DNA of 64,000 nt from Apostichopus japonicus (Eukaryota > Echinodermata > Holothuroidea > Aspidochirotida > Stichopodidae), in contig NC_092583.1 in NCBI RefSeq assembly GCF_037975245.1, positions 11,425,764 through 11,489,763 of the forward strand, given 5' to 3'. The notes under the pieces are model-generated. The model ran no database searches, had not been told where the DNA came from, and saw only the letters and a list, made by a program, of their open reading frames with translations. Positions 26,125-47,166 of this stretch are shown here, one piece after another. Each line of letters starts with the position of its first letter. Position 1 is the first letter of the stretch. Made by a program: the position numbers and the translations under genes.

Positions 26125-28575
26125 GTTCTTTCTCTTGTCCCATGGCTTTATGCGTAAACTTTCGGAATGAATTTCATTCTTTCTCTTGTCCCATGACTTT
26201 AGGTGTAAACTTACCAAATGAATTTCATTCTTTCTCCTGTCCCATGACTTATGTGTAAACTTTCGGAATGAATTTCATTCTTTCTCTTGTCCCATGACTT
26301 TATGTATAAACTTACGGAATGATTTTCATTCTTACTTCTGTCCCATGGCTTTATGTGCATTCTTAAGAAATGAGGAGTAAAGCCCATGCTTGTTCTCCAC
26401 TCATTTCCTTATGTGGATACTTAATAAATATAATCCATGCTTTCGCTTCCTGTCCTATTGCTTCATGTGTTTACCTACGAATAGCGGAATGAAGCTCATA
26501 CTTTCTTTCCTATCTCATTCTGAACGTACTTACTGAAGTCCTTGACTTCTGTCCAGTTATTGTGCTCTATATGGATACTTACGAACGGGTAATGAACCCC
26601 ACACTTTCTGTCCTGTTTCATTGCTTAATGTGAATGTTAGCTGAATGGAGCCCATACTTCCTCTCCTCTCTCATTGCTTTATGTGAATAGTTACTGAATA
26701 AAACCCATACTCACTCTCCTGACACATTGTTGTCTGTGAGTTCTTGTACTGAATGAAGCCCATAGTTTCTCATCTGTCTTATAGCTTTACTTGAGTACTA
26801 ACTGAATGAAGCCCATACTTCCTCTCTTATCTTATTGCTTTATGTGAATATTAACTGAATAATGCCCATAATTTCCTCTCTTGTCTTTTTGCTGTCTGTG
26901 AGTTCAGTTCTTGTACTGAATGAGGCCCATAGTTTCTCATTCATCTGTCTTATAGCTTTATTTGAGTACTAACTGAATGAAGCCCATACTTCCTCTCTTA
27001 TCTTATTGCTTTATGTGAATATTAACTGAATAAACCCATACTTTCTCTCTTGTGTTATTGCTTTATGTGAATATTTACTGAATGAAGCCCATACTTACTC
27101 TCCTGACGTTTTGTTATCTGTGAGTTTTGAACTGAACGAAACCCATAGTTTCTCACCTGTGTTATTGCTTTAGTTGAGTTATAACTGAATGAAGCCCATT
27201 CTTTATCTTCTATCTTTATTGACTTATGTGAATACATACTTAATGAAACCCATACTTTCTCTTTATCTCATTGCTGTCTGTGAGTTCCTTTACTGAATGA
27301 AACCCATACTTTCGTACCTCTCTTGTTGCTATATTTGAGTACTTACTGAATGGAGCCCATTCTTTATCTCCTATCTTATTGATTTATGTGAATACTTACT
27401 TAATGAAACCCATACTTTCTCTCCTGTCTCATGCTGTCTGTGAGTTCTTGTGCTGAATGAAACCCATACTTTCTTACCTCTCTTGTTGCTTTGTTTGAGT
27501 ACCTACTGAATGAAGCCCATTCTTTATCTCCTACCTTATTGACTTATGTGAATACTTACTTAATGAAACCCATACTTTCTCTCCGGTGTTATTGCTTTTT
27601 GTGAATATTAATTGAATAAATCCCATACTTTCTCACTTGTCTTATTGCTCTCTCTGTGAGTTCTTGTACTGAATGAAACTCATACTTTCTTACCTCTCTT
27701 GTTGCTTTATTTGAGTGCTTACTGAATGAAGCCCATTCTTTATCTCCTACAAGGGCGGCGGAAGCACTTTTAATCTGGGGGGGGGGGCACCGACATCAAA
27801 GGGCACTTTGCAGAAATTCGATTGGACTGATGCAGCCTTATATTTAGTACCCTTTATGACTCTTATTGTATAATCTTATTTGCGTATACACATCACTTCA
27901 TCAACGCCCCCACCCCCCCCCCCCCTCAAGGAAAATATGCATACTAGCACTGCAATATCCAATGTGCAAATTGGGAAACAAGGAACGAGTTTTCTTTTGA
28001 GACAAAATGAGGTGAAATCATGCTAGTCGCTAATGTAGGAATCTTCCGAATTAGAGTTTATTTCTTGTTAATATCTTAACAAATTTTTTTTCATTCGAAA
28101 TAGCTTTGAGTTTGATCCACAGAAATTCATTAAAGTCAGGGGCGTAGCCAGGATTTGAAAAGTTGTATGCACGACTATCTGAGCGGAGCGCCACCATCGG
28201 TTGGCGCGGAGCGTACCAGAAAATTTTTGGTTTTACAAACCCCTCAGATGGCCGGAAACGGCCCTTCCCGAGTGTTCATTCTGGTTCCCTGGCCTCTTGC
28301 TAACTTGAGATGAGACACCTCAATTTTTATGGAGAAAAAGGGCACATTTTTAACCTGAGGAAAAGTGGGGGGGGGGGCACGTGCCCCCTGTGCCCCCCGG
28401 TTCCGCCGCCCTTGATCTCCTACCATATTGACTTATATGAATACTTACTTAATGAAACCCATACTTTCTCACCTGTCTTATTGCTCTCTGTGAGTTCTTG
28501 TACGGGATGAAGCCCATATTTAGTCTCCTGTCATATTGCATGTAGAGGGTATAGTTGCTGAATGAAGCACATTCG
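26125..28575. repeat. Higher-order minisatellite (~54-bp units, ~160-bp trimers)
   Basis: Units start AATGAA(G/A)CCCAT and run to a TT(T/G)(A/T)GTGA(A/G)T-like end. In the better-kept part (27.18-27.75 kb) three unit types alternate, and type AATGAAGCCCATTCTTTATC recurs about every 160 bp (once 216). The array is interrupted by the MITE at 27750-28414 and resumes after it. Confidence 0.85.
27750..28414. mobile_element. hAT-like MITE inserted in a minisatellite array
   Basis: Perfect termini CAAGGGCGGCGGAA and, inverted, the same 14 bases. 8-bp duplications ATCTCCTA at 27742-27749 and 28415-28422. It interrupts the 26.1-28.6 kb array. Inside, from about 28139, a second terminus-like sequence (CAGGGGCGTAGCCAGG) suggests a composite or nested copy whose own far end is not separable. 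Confidence 0.88.
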
Positions 28576-30100
28576 GAGTCTCCATTTCTCATCCCAAGCG
28601 GCTGCAATCTCTCAAAGATAAATAATTCATTGACATGTTTTGATATCACATAGCAAATACACAAACAACATGCATGGACATTAGTGAAAGTAGTTTAACA
28701 TATGGGGGTGTTACTGTTACCAATACAAATAGTTAAACAATTCGAAGAGGAAATAATACATTTAACGTGAATTTCGTCATACTATGTTCTTACCTTGCAT
28801 TACGTACAACAACCCCCCCCCCTCCCCTGTTCCCCAAAAGAGAAAAGAAAACATTAAAAGAATAATCTCCTAGTCAGAAAGTTAAATGTGAAATATCGTG
28901 TGACCACTAGTAGAAAAGGGAATTTTCACAACATGCAAATTATACTGGCTTTCAAATGTTGGTGCCCTTTCTTCCAAAAAAAAAGGCATTAGGAATGACA
29001 AAAGAATAAACTCAAAAATCAGTGCCACAAAACTTAATGGCGTTTAATTTCCTAATTCCTACTTTAACATATTAACGTACCTTTAATTAAGGTGATAATT
29101 TGCTTTCAGAAGAAGTTGGAAATGTGACTTTTATTTGAGGGTGCAAACTATCACATCAAGCTAACCTCAATGCTTCCAGACAAAGTAATCAATTACATTT
29201 TTAATTTGTCAATCAAAATGTCATTGTTTTAGCCTTACCTTTATATGATCGTTAATGTTCGCAGAGAATCCTCTCTGCAAAATATGATGCTTCCAATTGA
29301 CTAACACAGAAACGAAAATATTCAAATTGCTTAACAAAGTTTGAAAGCAAATCAAAAATTTCTACAAAAAAATATAAATGTCTAAACGTAATAATAGATT
29401 GCATTTAAATCAAAATAATGAGTGTAAGGGTAAATCAGATTTATGCGAAGTTAATGAAAAAAAAAAGTGGTGACTTTCCATGAGACAATAAAAGCACGAA
29501 TACAAACAAGGAAACAGACAGGACAAATTTGTTTGTTAAAATTAGTCAGTTAGAAAAGTTTTATTTTAATATAAAGTTGAAAGAAAAAAATAGATATATG
29601 AAGAATGTTTACTGTGGAATGAAAGAACAATGAAATGACTTTTTGTATATCAGTAACTCAACATTTTAGCATTACTTTATCACTTTTCACAAACTTTACC
29701 CGAGCCACGGAGTTATAAGCTCCCCCTCCTCGTTGCAGAAGAATGTAAGGCATCCTCATATTTCTCATCTATACTGAACCCATACATGAACGGGGCGGGA
29801 AATGATTGATTATATGGAATTCCAGAAATTCTCGTCCCTTCAAGTAGGCCTACTTGTGATGATATATTTAGTGAAATGTTAGCGGCAAATAAAAAATTTC
29901 AATATTTTTTTTTAAACATTTTTTATTGCCATTCACTATGAAACCTGAAAAATCGTATTTATAAACTAGGCAACATTTATTCTAAACCTAAATCAGCAAA
30001 ATTACAAAACAGAAACAAAAATATCATCTACCAAAGCTGTCATTATTTCAATGGTTGATTGTAGTGTAGTTTATGAAGAAATAGTTTTCAATTGACTTAC

Positions 30101-38801
<8,701 letters not shown>

Positions 38802-41800
38802 CTTGAAAACTGCTGATACAATAAAACCCTTTTCGAATAAGGAGGGGTTTAAAAGTTAAAAACCACTGTAGGGTTACCAAATTATCTCGTCCTCAGAGGT
38901 AAGGCATGGTCTTCAATCCTCTGCGTAACCCAACTTTCGCCTTTGAATGTTAAAGAGGTTCTGACAGAATGGTAATGTTGCAAACAGACATTGTTCGTAA
39001 AGTTTTGCTTGTAGATTTCACACAGTTTTTTTTTGGTTGCTGAACCAGACAGGCAACCAGCAATAGTCCTTGGGGGGAAAGTTGCTTAGAAGGACAAAAG
39101 TTAATTCAGCATGTTGTATTTTCGAGTTTTTCTTCTATATTTTATCAAGTTTGAGTTACTCAATGACCTTGGTCTTGAACGTGATTGTTTGAGAAAGTTG
39201 ACCTTTAAGGGTAATGATGGCCCTGGCGTATTGAACGTTAAATAATGTTAGGTCAATATACAAGTCCAGACTGTCACCAGGAACATGAACTACCGGTGTG
39301 ATGTTACCAGGACGATTATCAATATCAGAAGTATACCACAATAGACGTTTCAAGTGAAAGAAAACCTAATTATTGATCTTGGGTTATGTGATAGGTATAG
39401 TTGTCGTGAATGCACCCCCACTGCCCACCCCATCACCACCCCAAATATCTTATTCCAGTCGGGAGATATAACGATGTAGAAGAACAGTCCAGGTCAACTC
39501 AAAAGTTCGTTTTGATATGTTTAAAGAGGAACATAATCTAAAGCATTCTGGTGAAATTTGCATTCAATTCCTATGTACAGTTTTTGAGATATTGACAAGT
39601 TGAAGTTGCCGCCTTTCGTACCAAAAGTGAACTTGGGAGCAAACAGGTGTGATGTCATAGAGGCAAACGATCAACGAAGGGTAAGAATTAGAACAGCCTA
39701 TATACCTATAGTCGAATTTAATTTTGGAACAATACACTACAAAGGAACTTCGGGTTTAGGGCACGGGGGGGGGGGGGGGTGGCGAGAGCCTGCGTAGTAT
39801 TCATTACTGCACGAAAGCGGTGATATATCTTATGTGCATTATTTCTGCACTTTTAATTTCGGTCGACGTGTTTGAGTCCTTGAAAACCAATGGATTTTAA
39901 GTGACTAATTATCACTTACTGAATGAATGAACAGGGTAGGCCTGTGATGTAGAAGATTACTTATGGTAAAATGATCAATTGGTTTCTGCTTAGTTTGGTT
40001 ATCCTCCTACGTTAACATTTACTCCAGTGGCGTATATGAGGAGTCAATGACTTCCTCTATGTGTTCAAAATAGCCCAAACACTGTTCTGCCAACGACCAG
40101 GTTTACTGAACTTTTGATGAATACCAGCAACCTCGATGGCGGGGAGGTATGTTATACTGCTTTTTTTTTTAGCAATCCTTCATAATCCGTCCAATACTGC
40201 ACCTGGCGATAACACTTTTGAATGGCTATCCGGGAACGTCATCTTTGGGATGATTTGCCGGCTTTTCGTTAGATCTGCGAAACAGGGCTTTAGTTATAAA
40301 CGACTAGCTTGGGAGAGAGTCGCTCCCCTTTGTGGAAGCCATATTGGCGCCCTAATATGGTCCCCCCATAAGTCAAGATTGATATAACTCTCACGAAAAA
40401 AAGAAAGAAAAAAAAACAATAATTCCGAGCTAATAACAAAGCTAAGTCAAAATTTCTCAGTCTTTAATTAATGGATCTTCAGAAATGTCCCATGCATCCT
40501 AATTTCCCTTTAAAGCATGAGATTATTTGTGTTTGGAATTACGAGGTATGAAAGATGTAACTGAAAAGTGGATTTCACCACTAGGAATTCCCCGGGACAA
40601 AAACGATGACGTTTTTGGATAGCTTCTCTTTCTGAATTGTCCTTTTCTGCTTGAGAAAACCGCTACAAAACCGCAAATATCTGAAATTGGTGCATCTTCC
40701 AGGATATTGGGGGAAATGGTCAAACTGGACATTCTTCCCCTTAATCAGCCGATTCCAGTTCCCCCACACCCACCCCTCCCCACCGCCCCACCCCCATGAC
40801 ACTTAAAGATGGCCTCGAACGGCTCAGATCATCTTAATTAAATATTCTTGGACATTTGTAAATGAGACACAGACCAAATCGCTATCATTGGTATCTGTGA
40901 CAGAAACGACAACTTTCCAAAACAGCTAAGAAAACTCTTACTCCATTTTGGGGGAACTAACATAATGCTGATTTTTCTGTACAATGGATAATATTGAATT
41001 CCTCAACTGGACCTTAATATGGCAGTGGTTTCACAGTTAAACAAGAAACAGAAGAGAGACAAATTGCAGCACTTTTTATCCTTTCTCAATAAATATTTAT
41101 TATTGCACTTAAGGGATCAGAATGATAAACGTAAATGAATATTACGTAAGCGTCTGTGTAATGTGTATACCCCCCCTCCACCACACCCACCCTTCTCTCA
41201 AATAACTCCATGCCCCCAACGAAATCTTATAAATAGCTCAATTTAATGACCAGGAATAACTACTAAATAGCCTATCCAAATGAATTGTGTAGCTAGGAGT
41301 TTATCAAATGTTATATATAGCGGTAAATTTATTTACTTAGTTAATATACATATATATAGCGTTTAGATGTATCGCATTAAAACTATATATACTTTACATA
41401 TACAAATAAAATTTGATGTAAAAAATAGAATTTCATGTTTTTCATTTCACCTTCACTTACCATATTACATTGTTTTATAAAATGATTACTTTTATATCCA
41501 TTGCACTTTTCTGTCAGGAATGTTTTTCTTAGCTAATATTTTAATATGAAAGACATTTACAATATAGTTAGTTTCCTACTCTAAGTTGTTTCTTTATAAA
41601 TTTTTAAATTGTTAGATGCTTTAAAATAATTAATTATGAATATTATTCGTTATTTAGAGCAGGAATAAACATATCACTGAAATTCGTAGAGAAATTTCTT
41701 CCTTCTGCTCTCTTTTCGTTTGCAGGTAATTTTGGTCTTTGCTTTAAAAAGAAGAAAAAAAAAGTCCAGTGAAAAGATCGCAAAATTTCATTATTTACCG

Positions 41801-44800
41801 GAATGTTGCCTAACATAAAGAAAAAAGTCCATTAAGTATTCTCTCACAGGTAAATGTTAGCGGAATTTTCGTCTTGATAAATTTGATAGACCATAGTTCA
41901 AGAAAATGGAAACAAAAATCATTCACTTTCGAACTTTCTGCTTTAAATTATGGTTAAATCTCTGACATTCTGCTTTAAGGCTAAAAGCTGATGTTGTTTC
42001 TATAAAATCTGATATCTAAATCAAGAAATGCATTTAATTTTTGTTTATTTAAACAGAGCATCCGTGAATGTCAGTCAAACACCAATCGCCCTTGAAAAAC
42101 TTGTAATGCATGGTAAGCATGTTATTGGAGGTCATCATGCATTGTGATTATTGCAGTTTTGTATTGCAAGCTGCTATGTGTGGTGTTAGAATTTCTACTC
42201 CAGTCACTTCCATTGCGGAGCAACTGGTGTTTAAAGTTTTTTCTCTTTTTCTCGAAAGATTAAAGTCATATAGAAATACACATGGAATACCTGTAGTATT
42301 TGTTTCGATCTGTTTTCTTAATAGGCCTATAACAATATTAATTTGTGTATAGAAACACCCTTTATGAAAGTTATAAGTGGCTCCATATACGTTGTTGGTT
42401 ATGAACCTTATATTTACTTGCGAAACAAAAAGCACACACAAACACACAGGTGTGTATTACATTCAGACTGAGGACCCCATAGTTAAAATCCATGTACCCC
42501 AACCATAACAATACCTCCCCCCACACAATACAATTCTTCTGAGGACGTGTTAATTCTTTTGATATGACATGTGAGGACTTGGAATTCCTTTGTTCAAGTC
42601 CTCAGTCAGACTACAAAACAAGCACGCACACACACATGCAACCTCATGACTACTAGTAGAACGATTCAATGATTGTATAGTAACGACCGGATGCCTGCAC
42701 GTATCGTATCCTGCGGGTGCACGACTTAGGGACGGACATACGCGTAGATACATGGTACACACCAGAATCTCGAATAACTGATGAAGAAGGAAGTGAAATC
42801 AAATTAGTAAAACTTATTACTGATGTGATTTGCATTGTTGTAAATATAACAACAAATTGTCTACTTTTTTTTCACAAATTCTCGTCCTATTCTGATAATG
42901 ACTGAATCCCGTCACGTGAAACATTTCAAACAATTCATTTATCAATTCGTGGCAAAACAAAATTCCAACTTGGTGATATTGCATATTGAATGTCCATAGA
43001 GCTTTTTTTGGGGGTGAGGGGAGAAGGAGGGTTTGTTGGGAAGGTGGGAGCGATGCCTTTATTTGTCCCACGAGATGGAACAAATTAAATATAATTCTTC
43101 TAGCATACTGTTCCTGAAGAAGTACTAATTGCCGACATTACCTGTGTATGAAGAAAACAAAATTGTGAAAAGGAAAGAGAAGAAACTAGAAATGAAACAT
43201 ATTATAGTTCGATCTAATTAAAGAGTTAAAAGAAAGATAAGTGAAGAAAAGAAAAGCACAACCATGGTATACGTGTCAACTTCGTAGCAACTGATGGAGG
43301 TTACAGAAGACTAAAATTTATCCAAACGACTGGGATATAAGGTTAACAAATCAACACCCTGGCGAAATTTGCTATCAAATGTCTTTCCCTTCGTTTTTGA
43401 ATTGTAGATAATTGACTTGTGTATGCACGAATCCATCGAAAGATTCAAAACGACAATTATGGAATATTTGTCCCTCCAATTTAAGTTTCACGTTGTTTGT
43501 CACAAGAAAATCCTTTTACGCAGGGTGATTGCACTTGCAAAGTACCTACTCATGCCATGAAACTACAATTACTGATGACAAAACGCTATAAATTATTGTC
43601 CAAAAAAACCTGTCACATAAATGGCAAACTGTAAGAAGCGAGACATCTCAAAAGTTTGTGACTTGGGCTACTAGGCATGTAAATACACCGCACCGCACTT
43701 TCCTAAGTCAATGTACTTAGTCAAAGCTAATAATTAATACATAGGACTCATTCGAACGGGAAACGGTTACTGTTACTAATTGACGGCGATCAATTTCTAT
43801 CATGTTGGGTAAAGATTAATGCCACACACAGTACAACCCAGAAAGCTCAGAAAACAGATGTTCTCGTTTCGCGATAGGTTTAACATATCTACTATATCAT
43901 GCAAAATTATTACGGAAGCTATACGTTATTAAAGTCTGACGTAGTAAAAATTCGGATGACCGATAACATTTTTTTCTCTTATAATAATGCGTTATAAAAT
44001 TAAGTCACGTGATGTGTGGGGTCTGATTACTCTTATGACTCGCGTGATCACGTGCACTTACCTCTCAACTATGTAACGCGCAGACATAGTAACACCCTAT
44101 AAAGACCTATGATTTATGTGTTCAGGTAATACTTTATCAAGCATCCACATTTCATACTCAACGTTTTGCCTATACACTTTATATTGTTAAGGTTTCTAAA
44201 ACGGTTACACTTACCTGAAGCAAAAAGATAAAGAAAAAAGAAGGTTGAACATCAAGAGAAGGTGAGTTCAACAAAATTCATTAACTTCTAGTCTAACTCT
44301 TCTGTTTGTGATTGTTAAAACTTGACATATGAATAAATGATCGCTTTACAGCTTTGTGACCGGATAAAGAGGTTCTTATATTGACACGCAAACTCGTAAC
44401 CTATCGCTGGACAGTTGCATAATTTATCAAAGTCATCCGCATAACTCAACAAAGCAAAATATATTTGTAAGCAAATTTCACCAGAGTGGTTCGATCTAAA
44501 TCCTCTTGCCAATCATTTTGGCTAAACTCTAAGACTTCGGTAACCGACGTCAGTTGTGACGTAATATACGAAAGTGAAATATTGAGAAGCCAAGAACTTG
44601 GATTATCAGGAAATCCACCGTGGCTGGTTCTTTTCCTGTGCCTTAAAATAAAAGAAGAAGAAGAAGAAAAAACTCATAAAATTTGCAGAAAGAGAGCAGT
44701 GGTGCAATAAAAAATTGAAATCATGTCAAAGGTCAATGAATGATAAGAGGCAGAACATACATGGTCATTTTGTCTTTTCACTGTCAGGCGCAAGTGAGTT

Positions 44801-46701
44801 ATCTACAGAATGCTTTTAACGTAAGCCAGGGAGAGGAGAAAGGTAAGGGCTTAAATGTAAAGGAAGGTATCATTGTCATCCTTTCAACTACATTCGTTTG
44901 GTTACAAATTTCCAGTTTTAGCGTGTTTTAGTAATATAAGCTAATAGAAAATAGTCTAAGACGTATTTTCGTTGGTGGGGGTTGGGGGGGGGGGGGTGAG
45001 GGAAGCACACACCGTTTCTCTCCCCCGTGGCTACGGCCCTGGTTTTAGCTCTGCAAAAAGTCTTAGAAGCCTGGTATAACGTTACTTACCACGAGACGAT
45101 GGAACGATACAATAATAACAATAATGATGCAAAGTGCTGGTGGCCGTTTCAAGTTAAACTACCTGACAAGGGGGTTACAAACGAAGACAAACGAAACAAT
45201 ACCAACAAACACGAGGAGACAACATAACAAGTCGGGACAGAATAAATATCGTTTTCAACATAAGATGTAAGGTTATAAAGTAATATGCAAAATACTGTAA
45301 TGTGAGGTAAGTTAGTAAATTGTTTGGTAGATAGCTGATCGGTAGAAAGCTATCTATCCTTCTTCTTCTTCTTCACTATCACGTCAGGGAAAGAAAAAGG
45401 ACTTGTACGACTGAACTGCTACACTGGTACAGGAACATTCCAATGGAGAACAATGTGACAATTGTATTGAACACAACATTATTCCACATTGCTAGGTGAA
45501 AATCTCACCTCAATATCTTGTTTCTGACTCCTAAAGATATGGTTTCAAGGTCTGGGTGACTTATGTTTGTCATCTCAGATGAGCAATTCATTTATCCAGG
45601 AAAAGGGATCATAGTAGATAGACTGTCAAGTATTCATGGCACATGTTGCCCCTTTAATAAACTTATTAGTTCCTAGCTGGAAGCAAAGGAACCTATGCAG
45701 TCATGTTGGCAAGTGTATGAGTGTGTTTGCGTCTGTGACACCTGCTTGGGTCCGCGATAACTCAACAACATATGTATTATAATGAGAAGGTGTGCCCTAT
45801 CTTTTTTGGATCGGACCTTATCAATATGAATGAGGTATGGGATCAAACGTAAAACTGTTTGCATTGCTATATAGCTCCGCAACCTTCAGTTGTAAGCTCA
45901 AGTTTTAACCAAACTTGGTATACAGGTGTTGGTTAATAGCTGATACATATGGCCCATCTGGGCGCCAAACAATGCCGGGCCTATTAATTTTTATTTCCAA
46001 CTCCAAATGCATTTTGGGACACATTCTTAGGGCCCGAATTTGTGTGGCCCAATATTTTTTGACTATTTGGGCTCACATTTTCGGATGTTCAATTATTATT
46101 TTATTATTTTTTTTGGGGGGGGAGGGGCATATTATATCTGTCGTTGCAATGTAAATTGCGACGTAAATTGTAATTTTTGCCTAGCTGGCAAGGTACTCTT
46201 TGGGTTCAAGGATTAACAAGAGCACATTTTTGTTTACGAATTTCATCTTCTTCCAATAAAAGATTTGTTCATTCTGAAAGAAACAAAGATATCTTCAGCT
46301 CACTTGCCACCCTCTTGTCGCTCATTCTGTCGTTTTATTTTTTATGACATTTCAAATTCACATCTTCGTGACTTCTCTTGATACCAGAAGTGGGTTTTTT
46401 TACCTACTAAGTGTTCACATTTTACAGCATATTCCTAAAACTTGAATTGTGACCGCCAGGATATTCCTCCACTGCATTATCTCAGCCGGGCTAGGCAAAT
46501 CGTCAACACCCAACAACCGGGACCAACAAGGGGACCCAGTGTCACTGAGAGTTGAGAAAGGAGAGAGATAACCTTCTGGTACATTTGACATTTTGGCTGG
46601 ACTCCGTAAACAAACAAAAATTAATTTTAATCGGTAAAATAAATGAAATTTATATCAATAATGCAATCTCTTAACATTTTTTTTGTCAGCATTTTGCTTA
46701 C
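38802..46701. other. Region between genes B and C, no convincing gene
   Basis: Includes the gene B upstream region and the gene C 3' side. AT-rich with short poly-G/C tracts (39760, 44985). A + strand frame at 40136-40387 starts MAGRYVILLFFLAILHNPSN, which resembles a signal peptide, but nothing recognisable follows and no supporting exon was found. Confidence 0.45.
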
Positions 46702-47166
46702 CTGGACATTTCTCTTCACGGCAGTGTACAAGGCTGTCACCTGTAAATATAACGTCATCATCTGCAGATCCAATCTCAACTTCACTCTGTGTGAATTCTG
46801 CTGTGTAATCTGGATTTGCACTATCGCCTTTGCGAAATTCAACACAAAGATATTTAAATTCAGCGCAACCAAGTTTCTCTACAACGAGAGGAGGTGTTTT
46901 GATGTTATTAATAACAAGAGGTCCACCCTCGGGAAGTCTAGTAGCCATCTGTCCGGGGGTTAACACTTGGTCGAAACTGGGAGTCTGTCGGTTAGATCCA
47001 TCAGGCTCACCGGCGACGAACACGGACATCTCATACAGACCATTCCCTGACAGACCGCGACTGACCGGATCAACTTCGATAGCTGCATTGATGGTGAGAG
47101 GCACTGGGTCTCCTGGTGTATGGTCTGGGACTTCACGGTCCCATAATATACCGTTGTAGATCACTC
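46702..47166 (-). CDS. Gene C exon 6: module 4
   Basis: 465 nt, phase 1 to phase 1. It begins GVIYNGILWDREVPDHTPGD. Landmarks: LYEMSVFV, PDGSNR loop, LGCAEFKYLCVEF (C-x6-C), the acidic SADDDV stretch and VHCREEKC (C-x4-C). Very close to gene B exon 6. The donor CCAG|GTAAGC implies a further exon. Confidence 0.87.

Larger units (their letters stand above)
19895..30100. other. Region between gene A and gene B 3' ends
   Basis: No module exon on either strand. Filled mainly with the arrays at 20.9, 21.4, 23.0 and 26.1-28.6 kb, two MITEs and a SINE head, with AT-rich sequence between. Undetected short terminal exons of A and B could lie here. Confidence 0.5.

Noticed and set aside
44915-45049. 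GTTTTAGC repeated at 44915-44922 and 45042-45049 beside a CTACGGCCCTG end
   Set aside because: The right end looks hAT-like, but the left end (GTGTTTTAG) does not match it. Probably a one-ended remnant or chance.
46477-46544. Candidate terminal exon for gene C (22 codons after a CTCTCAG acceptor)
   Set aside because: In phase and pyrimidine-rich, but no similar peptide is found behind gene B, so not annotated.
46830-47159. 109-residue + strand frame opposite gene C exon 6
   Set aside because: Antisense shadow; the minus-strand frame has the conserved cysteines and splice sites.
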